This document shows, in pieces, positions 54,060-63,323 of a DNA stretch of 64,000 nucleotides (positions are counted from its first letter, which is position 1; each line of letters begins with the position of its first letter). The position numbers were made by a program, and so were the translations under genes. The DNA is from Streptosporangium carneum (GTDB taxonomy: Bacteria > Actinomycetota > Actinomycetes > Streptosporangiales > Streptosporangiaceae), in contig NZ_BSEV01000013.1 in NCBI RefSeq assembly GCF_027922005.1, forward strand, positions 125,384 through 189,383, in the 5' to 3' direction. The notes beneath the pieces were generated by a model, which searched no databases, was not told where the DNA came from, and saw only the letters and a list, made by a program, of their open reading frames with translations.

Positions 54060-55248
54060 GGAGCACCTGCTCGAACAGGGCCTCCCAGCGGTCCAGGACC
54101 CGTTCCAGCCGGAACGCCTCGACGTGGACGCGGGCGGCGGCCCCCAGCCGCCGCCGCTCCCGCTCCGAGGCCATCAGCCGGGCCAGCGCGATCCCGAGGG
54201 CGGTCACGTCGGCCGGGGGCGCGAGCAGCCCGGTCCTGCCGTCGACGACCAGCGACCGCACCCCGCCGGAGACGTCGAACGCCACCGAGGGCACCCCGTG
54301 GGACGCGGCCTCGCCGAGCACCAGCGGCAGCCCCTCGTGCTCGCTGGACAGCGCCAGCACCGACCCCTCCAGGTACTCGCGGCCCATCTCCGCGGCGCGC
54401 ACCGCGCCGCGGAAGACCACCCGGTCCGCCACCCCGCACGCCCGCGCGTGCGCCCTGAGCCTGTCCAGCTCGGCGCCCTCGCCGATCAGGTGCAGCTCCC
54501 AGTCGTCGGTCGCGGCGTCGGCGTTCCCCGTGACCTCCACGTCCCGCACGCCGTCCACGCCGTCCACGCCGTCCACGCGGCCGTTCACGGGGCCGGGCGT
54601 TCGCAGGGCGCGGCGGGCGTCGGCGAAGGCCGAGATCAGCCGGTCGAACCGTTTGACGCCCTCAAGCCTGCCGACCCCGAGCACCCGGTGCCCCGCCAGC
54701 GCGGCGGTCCGCGACGGCCACGCGGGCAGCGGGTTCGGGATCGCCCAGGTGTTGGGGAGCAGCGCGTGCTCGGAGAACAGCCACGCGTCCTCCTCGCTGA
54801 GGAACACCGCCTTCTCCAGCTCGCCGTAGTGGCGGCGGACCGAGCCGAGGTGCCACGATCCCCGCGCGTGCTCGTACGACCCGTGGTACTGGCCGACGGG
54901 CAGCAGCCGTTCGGGAAGCAGGTCCGCCAGCCGGGAGACCACGCCCGGCGAGGCGAGCACCGCGAAGCCGGGCCCCAGGGCCCGCAGCAGCCCGCGCAGC
55001 CTGAGGCGTTCCCCGCGTGTGCCCAGCCAGGAGACCCGGCCCGGCGGCGCGCGGTGGATCACGTGACGCCGGTAGCCGGGCCGCTCCACGTAGCGGAACG
55101 GATGCTCGGCGCGGTGCAGGCCGAGGACGTGGACGTCGTGCCCCCGCTCGGCCAGGCCCTGCGCCACGGTGTGGGTGACCCGCTGGATCCCCCCGAGGGT
55201 GTCGGCGTCCATGCAGGCGAACAGGACGGAACCGGGACCGCCGCTCAC
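54055..55248 (-). CDS. Glycosyltransferase family 4 protein
   Basis: A 397-residue GT-B glycosyltransferase. The N-terminal domain starts SVLFACMDADTLGGIQRVTH; the C-terminal Rossmann domain has VLGVGRLEGVKRFDRLI, the ELHLIGEGAELDRL strand and the donor-binding SSEHEGLPLVLGEAASHGVP (EGLPLVLGEA with its glutamates). A short loop carries VDGVDGVDG, encoded by 9-bp repeats (CCGTCCACG). The GTG start overlaps the upstream GT2-TagF stop (GTGA), so both proteins are co-translated and probably work on one polymer. Confidence 0.9.
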   Translation of the reverse strand: MSGGPGSVLFACMDADTLGGIQRVTHTVAQGLAERGHDVHVLGLHRAEHPFRYVERPGYRRHVIHRAPPGRVSWLGTRGERLRLRGLLRALGPGFAVLASPGVVSRLADLLPERLLPVGQYHGSYEHARGSWHLGSVRRHYGELEKAVFLSEEDAWLFSEHALLPNTWAIPNPLPAWPSRTAALAGHRVLGVGRLEGVKRFDRLISAFADARRALRTPGPVNGRVDGVDGVDGVRDVEVTGNADAATDDWELHLIGEGAELDRLRAHARACGVADRVVFRGAVRAAEMGREYLEGSVLALSSEHEGLPLVLGEAASHGVPSVAFDVSGGVRSLVVDGRTGLLAPPADVTALGIALARLMASERERRRLGAAARVHVEAFRLERVLDRWEALFEQVLR

Positions 55249-58019
55249 GGCGGCCGTCCCGGCAGGGAGGTCGTGACCGGCCGCCGTCCGGCGGGAAGGC
55301 CCGCCGCGGGCCCGAAGAAGGCGTCGACCACCCTCGCGGCGGCGTGCCCTCTCTCGTCCGCGCACCACATCCGGCGGAAGTCCGCGTACTTGGCGGCGTA
55401 CCTGGCGGTGAACGCCGCGGCCCCGCCGCCGAGGTCGCGCAGCGCCTGGATCAGCTCCTCGGTCCCGGTGACGCAGGGGCCGGGGGCGATCGCGGGCAGG
55501 TCGTGGTTGACGCCTCGCTCGACGCGCCGGTACTCCTCCCAGTCGTCGATCAGGAAGATCATCGGCCTGCCGGTCACCGCGTAGTCGCACATCAGCGACG
55601 AGTAGTCGGTCAGCAGCGCGTCCGAGGCCAGCATCAGGTCGTTGACCTCGGGATACGACCCGGCGGGGCGGACGAAGTGGCGCAGGTGCTCCGGCACCGT
55701 GTAGCGCTCGACCGGGTGGGTGCGCAGGATCACCACCCAGTCGTCGGCGAGCGCCTCGGCCATCCTGGCCAGGTCGGCCCTGACCGACCGCCCCGAGAAC
55801 TTGGCCCGGTCCCGATAGGTGGGCGCGTACAGCAGCACCCTGCGGTCCCGCGGGATCTCCAACAGGTCCCTGGCCCGCCGCGCGGCCTCGTCGTCGCCGT
55901 GGACGAGCACGTCGCACCGGGGCGAGCCGTACCGCAGGACCGGTCCCTCGTACCCGTTGGACGAGACGAAGATCCGCTCGAACTCGGCGCTGGGCATGAC
56001 GAGCGCGTCCCACCGGGCGACGGCGGCCCGCCAGCGCGCCCTGGGCTCGGCGAAGTCGGCGCGCAGGTCGGGGGCGTCGAAGCCGACCGTCTTGACGCCC
56101 TGGCCGTGCCAGGTCTGCAGGTAGCGGGTCCCCGCGGGCTTGGGGTAGGCCAGCGGCAGACCGTGGCTGTCCACCCAGTAGCCCGCCCTGGCCATGGTCC
56201 ACAGGTAGCGCCAGCTCATCCGCCGCACCAACCTGGCGTTCCCGGGGAAGTTCCGCCGGTTCCCGGCCACCGACCAGACCATGTCGAGGGGCGCGCGCCG
56301 CCGCCTGAGCTCCTCGTAGACGTAGCGCGGGTTCCCGGTGTATCCGGCGCCCACGTCGGCCTCGAACAGCACCAGGTCCTCGCGGGGCGGGACGATCCTC
56401 ACCAGCCCCCGGTAGACGCGGAGCTTCAGGGCGGACCCGCTCAGCCGCCGCACCAGCTCGGCGCGTGCCCCGCGCAGCCAGGGGGCCGCCCGCCGCAGCA
56501 GGCCCTCGCGCCGCCACCGCACCCGCAGGAACGCCGCCTGCCCCTCGGGACCGAGCGTGACCTCGTGGCAGGGGACGGGAACCTTGACGGGCTCGGCCGC
56601 CGGATCGACGAGCACCCGGTCCGAGGTGACCCGCCCGTCGGCGCGGACGATCGAGACCTTCGGGTCGTAGTAGCTGTCGCGGCCGAAGCGCCCCTGCCCC
56701 AGCGCGGCGAGGTCGACGGACACCTCGCTCAGGTGGCTGCCGTCGCCGAGCCCGCGCGGCGTCAGCTCCACGCGCTCCCTGCCGAACTGGGCGAACGCGC
56801 TCCAGCCGGGGTTGGCGGTCAGCACTCCGAACGGGTCGTAGGTCCTGATCGTCAGCCTGACCCGCGGGCCCTCGCGGCGGAAGGCCGCCTCGTGGCGCAG
56901 CCGGGCCGCGCTGTAGGGCAGCTCGGCCATCCTGAGCGAGGTGATCTCCAGTCCCTCCGCCGGGGTCGTGCCCCAGTAGGTCCGCCCTCCCTCCCGTACG
57001 GCGAAGCGCGGCGCGGCCTTCGGCCCGTTCAGCGACCGGGCGGCGACCACGAGCTCGTCGGCCTGTCCCCCGAGGACGAACCGGCAGCAGACCCGGACGA
57101 CCGGGTCGACGTCCTCGAACGCCGCCCGGTCCAGTTCCGCGAGGTAGGGGCGGACCAGTGCGATGAACTCCTCGGCCCACACCCGGTCGCGGGAGGGCAG
57201 CGGGTTGAGGTAGACCCGCAGGTCCTGGCGGACGAACCGGCGCTGCCGCTCCGGCACCAGCCCCGCGAGGCCGTTGTCGCGCAGGATGCCGTCGCTCAGC
57301 CTGGCCGCCCTGATCCGCTGCCTGACGTTGTCGAGCTCCCTGACGCTCAACGAGATCGACAGCCGTGAGTCGGCCTCCTCGGACGCCCGGTGCCAGAGGT
57401 AGACGACCCACGGGACCACGGCGAACCGCCGCGCCGCGCAGTAGAGCTCGGTGGTGAAGACGTGGTCCTCGTAGAGCAGGTCCTCCCTGAACGGCAGCCG
57501 CCTGAGCGTCTCGGTCCGGTAGAGCTTGTTGGTGCTGAAGGAGTCGAGGAACATCTCGGGCTCCTCGGCGATCCCCTCGACGGTCCTGCGGCGGGCGAAC
57601 AGGCCGGGGTAGTAGCGCTGGGTCCTGCCGTTCCACTCGTACAGGCGGGATATCTGCCCGGTGACGAAGTCGGCGCCGGTCCGTTCCAGCTCCAGGAGCA
57701 TGCTCTTGCAGGCGTGCCGGGTGAGCTCGTCGTCGCTGTCGAGGAACATCACGTACGGCGCGCGGGCCGCCGCGACCCCGTCGTTCCTCGGCGCCCCGCA
57801 GCCGCCGCTGTTGGCGTCCCTGCGCAGGTAGCGGACCCGTCGGTCCTGCCGCGCGAGCCCGCGCGCGACCCGTTCCGTGCCGTCGGTGCTGCCGTCGTCA
57901 GAGATGATCACTTCGATGTTCCGCAACGACTGGCCGAGCACGGACCGTACTGCCCTGGGCAGGCGGGCGGCGTCGTTGTAGGCGATGACGACCACGCTGC
58001 AGTCCGGCGGATTGATCAC
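55245..58019 (-). CDS. GT2-TagF fusion (second copy in the window)
   Basis: A 924-residue bifunctional protein. Residues 8 to about 230 are a GT2 domain (CSVVVIAYNDAARLPRAVRS, ISDDGSTDGTE, MFLDSDDELT). A beta-rich linker follows (about 330-480). The C-terminal part is a CDP-glycerol glycerophosphotransferase domain with LLYAPTYRDRAKF near 733, RTHPVERYTV, and ALLTDYSSLMCDYAV near 805. It has the same architecture as the protein at 18371-21853 but is shorter in the middle. The GTG start is preceded by a weak GGGA; the DNA upstream is AT-rich. Likely a polymerase for a phospho-alditol wall polymer. Confidence 0.88.
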   Translation of the reverse strand: MINPPDCSVVVIAYNDAARLPRAVRSVLGQSLRNIEVIISDDGSTDGTERVARGLARQDRRVRYLRRDANSGGCGAPRNDGVAAARAPYVMFLDSDDELTRHACKSMLLELERTGADFVTGQISRLYEWNGRTQRYYPGLFARRRTVEGIAEEPEMFLDSFSTNKLYRTETLRRLPFREDLLYEDHVFTTELYCAARRFAVVPWVVYLWHRASEEADSRLSISLSVRELDNVRQRIRAARLSDGILRDNGLAGLVPERQRRFVRQDLRVYLNPLPSRDRVWAEEFIALVRPYLAELDRAAFEDVDPVVRVCCRFVLGGQADELVVAARSLNGPKAAPRFAVREGGRTYWGTTPAEGLEITSLRMAELPYSAARLRHEAAFRREGPRVRLTIRTYDPFGVLTANPGWSAFAQFGRERVELTPRGLGDGSHLSEVSVDLAALGQGRFGRDSYYDPKVSIVRADGRVTSDRVLVDPAAEPVKVPVPCHEVTLGPEGQAAFLRVRWRREGLLRRAAPWLRGARAELVRRLSGSALKLRVYRGLVRIVPPREDLVLFEADVGAGYTGNPRYVYEELRRRRAPLDMVWSVAGNRRNFPGNARLVRRMSWRYLWTMARAGYWVDSHGLPLAYPKPAGTRYLQTWHGQGVKTVGFDAPDLRADFAEPRARWRAAVARWDALVMPSAEFERIFVSSNGYEGPVLRYGSPRCDVLVHGDDEAARRARDLLEIPRDRRVLLYAPTYRDRAKFSGRSVRADLARMAEALADDWVVILRTHPVERYTVPEHLRHFVRPAGSYPEVNDLMLASDALLTDYSSLMCDYAVTGRPMIFLIDDWEEYRRVERGVNHDLPAIAPGPCVTGTEELIQALRDLGGGAAAFTARYAAKYADFRRMWCADERGHAAARVVDAFFGPAAGLPAGRRPVTTSLPGRPP

Positions 58020-58237
58020 ATTATGCGGTGTTCCCTGGGTTCAGGTATGCATTGTCCGCTTTATTGATCTCTGTATGGGGTTTTACTGCTTTCTGGCCCG
58101 GCAAGACACGCGGCCCGGGCGTTTCGTCCCGCCGTTCCCTCCCGCTCCTTCGGGTCGCCGTTCCCTCCCGGGCCTCCGGCGTCGGCACGGACGTCGCCGG
58201 CACGGACGCGGTCGCCGACACGCAGGTCTCGCCGACG

Positions 58238-58333
58238 CGGGTGTCCCCGTTCAACGGCGTGCGGGTGTCCCCGTTCAGCGGCGCGAGGACGTCCCCGTTC
58301 GGCGGCGTGCGGACACTCCCCGGCGGCGACGCA
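58238..58333. repeat. Tandem repeat, 24-bp unit, four copies
   Basis: Units begin at 58238, 58262, 58286 and 58310 with the pattern CGGGTGTCCCCGTTCAGCGG and minor changes; the fourth is the most diverged. The array straddles the stop codon of coxG (58275), so copies 3 and 4 encode the Arg-rich end of that protein while copies 1 and 2 are intergenic. Confidence 0.85.
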
Positions 58334-59393
58334 GGGCGCGGCGGACGAGCCATCCCGCCAGGACGACGCCGGCGAGGGCGGCCGCCAGCGGGGCGGCGCG
58401 TTTGAGGAGGGGGATTCCCGCGATCTCCAGGAGGTCGAGGGCCTCCTCGTCCGGGGTCAGAGAGGTGCGGGCGGTGCCCGCGGGATGGGTGTCGCGACCG
58501 AGGGACTCCTCGGCCGTCGCGGTCTCACGGGTCGAGGGCACGGCGGTGAGGTGGCGGCGCGACGCCTCCTGCTCGGAGAGCCTGTCACCGCCGTCCAGGG
58601 TCACGCCCGCGGGGCGGCCCCTGACCTCGGAGGCCGCCACCCCCTCGGAACCCGCCAGCCCTCCGGCGCCCGTGAGCTCCTCGGTGCCCGCCGGTCCGCC
58701 GGTTCCCGTCGGTCCGTTCGCGTCCGCCGGTCCCCTGACGCCCGCTGGTCCGCCGGTTTCCGCTGGTTCCTCCAGGTCCGCCGGTCGTTCCCGGCCCCCG
58801 GAAGGCTCAGGGGCCCGCGTCTCCCGCGCCGCCGCGCCCTCCGCCGCGGCCTGCTGGGGGACCGGTGAGGGAGCGGCCCCCTCCGTTTCCCCGGTTCCCG
58901 ACGCTCCGGCCGCCGTGCTCCCGGCCTGCTCTCTTCGGCCTTCCAGCAGCGCGGACAGGTTCGCGGCGAACCTGTCGATCAGCTTCGCGCCGACCTCGGC
59001 CATCACTCCTCTGCCGAACTGGGCCGGACGTCCTGTCACGGTGAAGGCGGTCTCGACGGTCACCCGGGTGCCGGAGTCGCCGGGCCCCTCGGGGCGCAGC
59101 CGCGCGACGACCGCGGCGGAGGCCGTTCCCGGGCCGCGCGACTCCTTGCCCGACGCCCTGATGGTCAGGGTCCTGGCCTCCGCGTCCACGTCCTCGAACG
59201 TGGCCTTTCCCCGGTAGACGAGCGTGATGGGCCCGACCTTCACCTTCATCCGCCCGGTCATGTGGTCGTCCTCGACCTTCTCCAGCGCGGCTCCCGGCAG
59301 GCAGGGGGCGACCCGCTCGACGTCGAGCAGCGCGGACCACGCCCGCTCGACCGGCACCGGAACCGTGAACTCGTGTTCGAACCGCATCGCCAT
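58275..59393 (-). CDS. coxG: CoxG-like SRPBCC protein with long linker and membrane anchor
   Basis: A 372-residue protein. Residues 1-150 are the SRPBCC/CoxG domain (FEHEFTVPVPVERAWSALLD, CLPGAALEKVEDDH, VTGRPAQFGRGVMAEVGAKL). In carboxydotrophs CoxG helps attach CO dehydrogenase to the inner membrane. A Gly/Pro/Glu/Thr-rich disordered linker of about 150 residues follows, with GGPAG-type repeats, and then a single transmembrane helix (APLAAALAGVVLAGWLV) and a very basic tail (RRALRRRRGVSARRRTG). It is the last gene of the cox operon, 41 bases after coxM. Confidence 0.85.
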   Translation of the reverse strand: MAMRFEHEFTVPVPVERAWSALLDVERVAPCLPGAALEKVEDDHMTGRMKVKVGPITLVYRGKATFEDVDAEARTLTIRASGKESRGPGTASAAVVARLRPEGPGDSGTRVTVETAFTVTGRPAQFGRGVMAEVGAKLIDRFAANLSALLEGRREQAGSTAAGASGTGETEGAAPSPVPQQAAAEGAAARETRAPEPSGGRERPADLEEPAETGGPAGVRGPADANGPTGTGGPAGTEELTGAGGLAGSEGVAASEVRGRPAGVTLDGGDRLSEQEASRRHLTAVPSTRETATAEESLGRDTHPAGTARTSLTPDEEALDLLEIAGIPLLKRAAPLAAALAGVVLAGWLVRRALRRRRGVSARRRTGTSSRR

Positions 59394-59434
59394 CGATCCG
59401 CTCCTTGTCGATCCACCGCTCGCGCGGCGTCACC

Positions 59435-60328
59435 TCAGCCTCCGGCGGCCCTGACCGCCCGGTAGGTCAGCACCCGGGCCAGGTGACGGCGGTATTCGGG
59501 GCCGCCGTGCAGGTCGGTCGGGGGCACGCTCCCCTCGTCCGCGCGGTCGCAGGCCTCCCTGATCCGGTCGGGCGCGCCGTTCGACCCGGAGGGCGCGAAG
59601 TCGGCGCCGCGCAGCGCGGCCTCGACCGCGTGCGCCCGCACCGGCGTCGGGCCCATGTTGGTCAGCGCGATCCGCGCCTCCTCGACGGTCCCTCCGCCCC
59701 CCTCGCCCAGCCGTACGGCCGCCGCCACGCCCACGGTCGCCCAGGACTGCGCGGTCCGGTGGAACTTCTCGTAGTGGAAACCCCAGCCGGGGCCGAGCTT
59801 CGGCACCCGGACGCCGACCAGGATCTCCCCGGGTTCGAGGGCGGGCTCCAGGTAGTCGACGAAGAACTCGGAGGCCGGGATCTCCCGCTCGCCGTCGACG
59901 GACCTGACGACGAACACGCAGTCCAGCGCCAGGGCGACGGCGGGCAGGTCCCCGGCGGGGTCGGCGTGGGCCAGCGAGCCGCCGAACGTGCCGCGGTGCC
60001 GTACGGCGGGGTCCGCCACGGTCGCGGTGGCCAGCGCGACCAGCGGGATCAGCTCCCTGACCACGCTGGAGCGCATCACCTCGTCGTGGGTGGTGAGCGC
60101 GCCGACGAACACGTGGTCGCCCCTGTCCTCGACGCCGCGCGGCTCGGGCAGCCGCCCGATGTCCACCAGCGCGGACGGGTAGGCGAGCCGCAGGCGCAGC
60201 AGCGGCAGCAGCGACTGGCCGCCCGCCAGCACCTTGACGTCGTCGCCCGCCTCCTCCGCGTCGCCGAGCGCGCGGCAGGCCTCCTCGAGGGAGGCGGGCC
60301 TGATGTAGTCGAAAGGCGCGGAGATCAT
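59435..60328 (-). CDS. coxM: FAD-binding subunit of CODH-like molybdenum hydroxylase
   Basis: A 297-residue medium subunit. The FAD-binding motifs are VLAGGQSLLPLLRLR and TFGGSLAHADPAGDLP, followed by the CODH flavoprotein C-terminal domain. It passes electrons from the iron-sulfur subunit to the respiratory chain. The ATG overlaps the coxL stop (ATGA at 60325-60328), which fixes the start. All expected conserved residues are present. Confidence 0.92.
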   Translation of the reverse strand: MISAPFDYIRPASLEEACRALGDAEEAGDDVKVLAGGQSLLPLLRLRLAYPSALVDIGRLPEPRGVEDRGDHVFVGALTTHDEVMRSSVVRELIPLVALATATVADPAVRHRGTFGGSLAHADPAGDLPAVALALDCVFVVRSVDGEREIPASEFFVDYLEPALEPGEILVGVRVPKLGPGWGFHYEKFHRTAQSWATVGVAAAVRLGEGGGGTVEEARIALTNMGPTPVRAHAVEAALRGADFAPSGSNGAPDRIREACDRADEGSVPPTDLHGGPEYRRHLARVLTYRAVRAAGG

Positions 60329-62805
60329 CGGAGGCCTCCCTCTGAGGTGGGCGCGGACCCGGCGGCGGACGCCTCCGGCGGTCCGCCTGTCCCCGCGGGG
60401 CCGGTCGACCGGGCCTCGGCGATCGTCCGCCAGACCCGCTCCGGCGTGCACGGCATCCGCACGTCGTGCACGCCGTACGGGCGCAGCGCGTCCACGATCG
60501 CGTTGACGACGGCCGGGGTCGAGGCGATCGTGCCCGCCTCGCCGACGCCCTTGACGCCGAGCGGGTTGCTGGTCGCGGGGGTCTCGGTCCTGTCGGTGGT
60601 GAACTCGGGCAGGTCGGCCGCGGACGGGATCAGGTAGTCCGACATCGTCGTGGTCAGCAGGTTGCCCTCCGAGTCGTGTATCGCCTCCTCGAACAGGGCC
60701 TGCCCGATGCCCTGCGCGATGCCGCCGTGCACCTGGCCCTCGACGATCAGCGGGTTCACCACCGAGCCCACGTCGTCGACGGCGACGTACGACCTGATCC
60801 TGGACGCGCCGGTCTCGGTGTCCACCTCGACCGCGCACAGGTGGGTGCCGTGCGGGAAGGAGAAGTTGTCCGGGTCGAAGGTCGACTCGGCGTCCAGGCT
60901 GGGCTCGAAGCCGTCGGGCAGGTCGTGCGCGGCGAAGGCGGCCAGCGCAAGCTCCTGGATGGTGCGTCCCTGCGCGGTCCCGCGCACCTTGAACGAGCCG
61001 TCGCTGAACTCGATGTCGTCGGCTGAGGCCTCCAGCATGTGGGCGGCCAGCTCCCTGGCCCTGTCCTTCACCTTCTCGCAGGCGGACAGCACGGCGACGC
61101 CGCCCACGACCAGCGAGCGGGAGCCGTAGGTGTCCATGCCCTTGTGCGAGATCGCCGTGTCGCCGTGCAGCACCGTGACGTCCTCGAACGGCACGCCCAG
61201 CGCGTCGGCCGTGATCTGGCTCCACGCCGTCTCGTGCCCCTGGCCGTGCGGGCTCGTGCCGGTGACCACCTCGACCTTGCCGGTCGGCAGCATCCGGACC
61301 GTGGCGTGCTCCCAGCCGCCCGCGCCGTAGCTGAGCGAGCCCAGCACGCGCGAGGGCGCGAGGCCGCACATCTCGGTGTAGGTCGACACGCCGACGCCGA
61401 GCTGGACCGGGTCGCGCCTGGCCCGCCGCTCCGCCTGCTCCGCCCTGAGCGCGTCGTAGCCGAACAGCGCGAGCGCCCTGTCCGTCGCGGCCTCGTAGTT
61501 GCCCGAGTCGTAGGTCAGGCCGCAGACCGTGGTGTACGGGAACTCCTCATGGGTGATCCAGTTGCGGCGCCGTACCTCGACGGGGTCCAGGCCCAGCTCG
61601 GCGGCGAGCTCGTCGACGGCCCGCTCGATGGCGAAGGTGGCCTCGGGACGCCCCGCGCCCCGGTAGGCGTCCGTCGGCATCTTGGTCGTGAAGACGCCCG
61701 TGCAGGTGAAGTCGTAGGCGTCCATCTTGTAGATGCCGCTGTACATGAACGCCCCGAGCAGTGGGATGCCCGGCGTGACCAGCATCAGGTAGGCGCCCAT
61801 GTCGGCCAGCAGCTCCACCTTGACGCCCCTGACGCGCCCGTCCCGCTCGGCGGCGATCCGGATGCGCTGGAGCTGGTCACGGCCGTGGTGCACGGTCAGG
61901 TTGCCCTCCGAGCGGGACTCGGTCCACTTCACCGGCTTGCCGAGCCTGCGCGTCAGCAGGAGCGCGAGCACCTCCTCGGCGGTGACCTGGAGCTTGGAGC
62001 CGAAGCCGCCGCCCACGTCGGGGGCGATCACCCGCAGCCTGTGCTCGGGGATGCCGGTGGTCATGGCCAGCATCACGCGCAGCACGTGCGGGATCTGCGT
62101 CGAGGAGTGCAGGGTGAAGGTCTCGCCGTCGGTCGCGGCCACGACCGCTCTGGGCTCCATCGCGGTCGGGATCAGCCGCTGCTGGACGTACTCGCGCTCG
62201 ATCACCACGGGCGCGTCGCGGAACGCCGCGTCGATGTCGCCCTGGGCGAACTTCCAGGTGAAGGCGCGGTTGCCCGACTCGTGGACCCTGGGGGCGCCCT
62301 CGGCGAGCGCCTCGGTCATGTCGACGACAGCCTCCAGCGGCTCGTAGTCGACCTCGATGGCCTCCAGGGCGTCGGCCGCCCGGTGACGGTCGGTCGCGAC
62401 CACGCAGGCCACCGCCTCGCCGGCGTAGCGGACCTCGTTCACCGCCATCGGCGGGTGGTCGGGGATGAGGATGTCCTCGGTGACGGGCCAGGCGCACGGC
62501 AGGCTGCCCTGCTCGTCGGCGAAGTCCTGGCCGCTGTGGACGGCGACCACGCCGGGCCTGGCCCGCGCGGCGGAGGTGTCGATCCGGGTGATCCTGGCGT
62601 GCGCCATCGGGCTGCGCAGGAACGCCACGTACAGCATGCCGGGAAGCTGGATGTTGTCGGTCCACGTGGTCCGGCCCGTGACCAGCCGGGCGTCCTCCTT
62701 GCGCCTGCGGGCCCTGCCGACCTCGTGCGCGTCGGAGGGACGGCCGAGCTGGTCGCTCTCCGCGATCCGTTCGGCGACCAGGCCCGCGTCGAGTTGCTCG
62801 GTCAT
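60325..62805 (-). CDS. coxL: Molybdopterin-binding large subunit, form II CODH-like
   Basis: An 826-residue xanthine-oxidase-family large subunit with the molybdenum-cytosine-dinucleotide site. Instead of the form I motif AYxCSFR, it has AYRGAGR near residue 380, which marks form II (BMS-type) proteins whose substrate may be CO or another small molecule. DVGGGFGSKLQ and the catalytic Glu in VKGVGEAGTIA near 753 are intact. The ATG overlaps coxS (ATGA). No coxD/E/F-type maturation genes are in the window, so cofactor sulfuration must come from elsewhere. Confidence 0.9.
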   Translation of the reverse strand: MTEQLDAGLVAERIAESDQLGRPSDAHEVGRARRRKEDARLVTGRTTWTDNIQLPGMLYVAFLRSPMAHARITRIDTSAARARPGVVAVHSGQDFADEQGSLPCAWPVTEDILIPDHPPMAVNEVRYAGEAVACVVATDRHRAADALEAIEVDYEPLEAVVDMTEALAEGAPRVHESGNRAFTWKFAQGDIDAAFRDAPVVIEREYVQQRLIPTAMEPRAVVAATDGETFTLHSSTQIPHVLRVMLAMTTGIPEHRLRVIAPDVGGGFGSKLQVTAEEVLALLLTRRLGKPVKWTESRSEGNLTVHHGRDQLQRIRIAAERDGRVRGVKVELLADMGAYLMLVTPGIPLLGAFMYSGIYKMDAYDFTCTGVFTTKMPTDAYRGAGRPEATFAIERAVDELAAELGLDPVEVRRRNWITHEEFPYTTVCGLTYDSGNYEAATDRALALFGYDALRAEQAERRARRDPVQLGVGVSTYTEMCGLAPSRVLGSLSYGAGGWEHATVRMLPTGKVEVVTGTSPHGQGHETAWSQITADALGVPFEDVTVLHGDTAISHKGMDTYGSRSLVVGGVAVLSACEKVKDRARELAAHMLEASADDIEFSDGSFKVRGTAQGRTIQELALAAFAAHDLPDGFEPSLDAESTFDPDNFSFPHGTHLCAVEVDTETGASRIRSYVAVDDVGSVVNPLIVEGQVHGGIAQGIGQALFEEAIHDSEGNLLTTTMSDYLIPSAADLPEFTTDRTETPATSNPLGVKGVGEAGTIASTPAVVNAIVDALRPYGVHDVRMPCTPERVWRTIAEARSTGPAGTGGPPEASAAGSAPTSEGGLR

Positions 62806-63323
62806 GACGCCGGGGCCTCCTGCCGTGTCTCCGGCCGCGTCTCCCGTGGTGCTTCCTGGCGCGCCATCTCCCTGGCGCCGCGTTGTACGGCCCTGACGAT
62901 GTTGGAGTATCCCGTGCACCGGCACAGGTTGCCCTCGAGTCCCCGGCGCACCGCCTCCTCCGAGGGGTCGGGATCGTCCTTGAGCAGGTCGATCGCGGCC
63001 ATGATCATGCCGGGGGTGCAGTATCCGCACTGCAGCGCGTGCTCTGCGTGGAAGGCCTCCTGCATGGGGTGCCACTCCTGCCCCCGCGCCAGACCCTCGA
63101 TCGTGACGACCTCGCTCCCGTCCGCCTGGACGGCGAGCACGGAACAGCTCTTGGCGCTTCTGCCGTCGAGCGTCACGGTGCAGGCGCCGCAGTTGCCGGT
63201 GTCGCAGCCGATGGGGGTCCCGGTCTTGCCGAGCCGGTCTCGCAGCAGGTGGACGAGGAGGAGGCGCGGCTCGACCTCTTCCTCGTAGGTGACTCCGTCC
63301 ACGCTGACGGTGATTCGAGGCAT
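62802..63323 (-). CDS. coxS: 2Fe-2S subunit of CODH-like molybdenum hydroxylase
   Basis: A 173-residue iron-sulfur subunit. The plant-ferredoxin-type cluster is bound by IGCDTGNCGACTVTLDG plus SCSVLAV, and the second cluster by LQCGYCTPGMIM and NLCRCTGYSNI. The last 25 residues are an Arg/Glu/Pro-rich tail with ETRPETRQEAP. It is the first gene of the operon, in the order S-L-M-G. The gap of 259 bases upstream (63324-63582) would hold the promoter. Confidence 0.95.
   Translation of the reverse strand: MPRITVSVDGVTYEEEVEPRLLLVHLLRDRLGKTGTPIGCDTGNCGACTVTLDGRSAKSCSVLAVQADGSEVVTIEGLARGQEWHPMQEAFHAEHALQCGYCTPGMIMAAIDLLKDDPDPSEEAVRRGLEGNLCRCTGYSNIVRAVQRGAREMARQEAPRETRPETRQEAPAS

Noticed and set aside
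58021..58353. Minus-strand frame with TPLNGDTR repeats
   Set aside because: It is produced by the 24-bp repeat array and overlaps coxG in another frame; no start signal.
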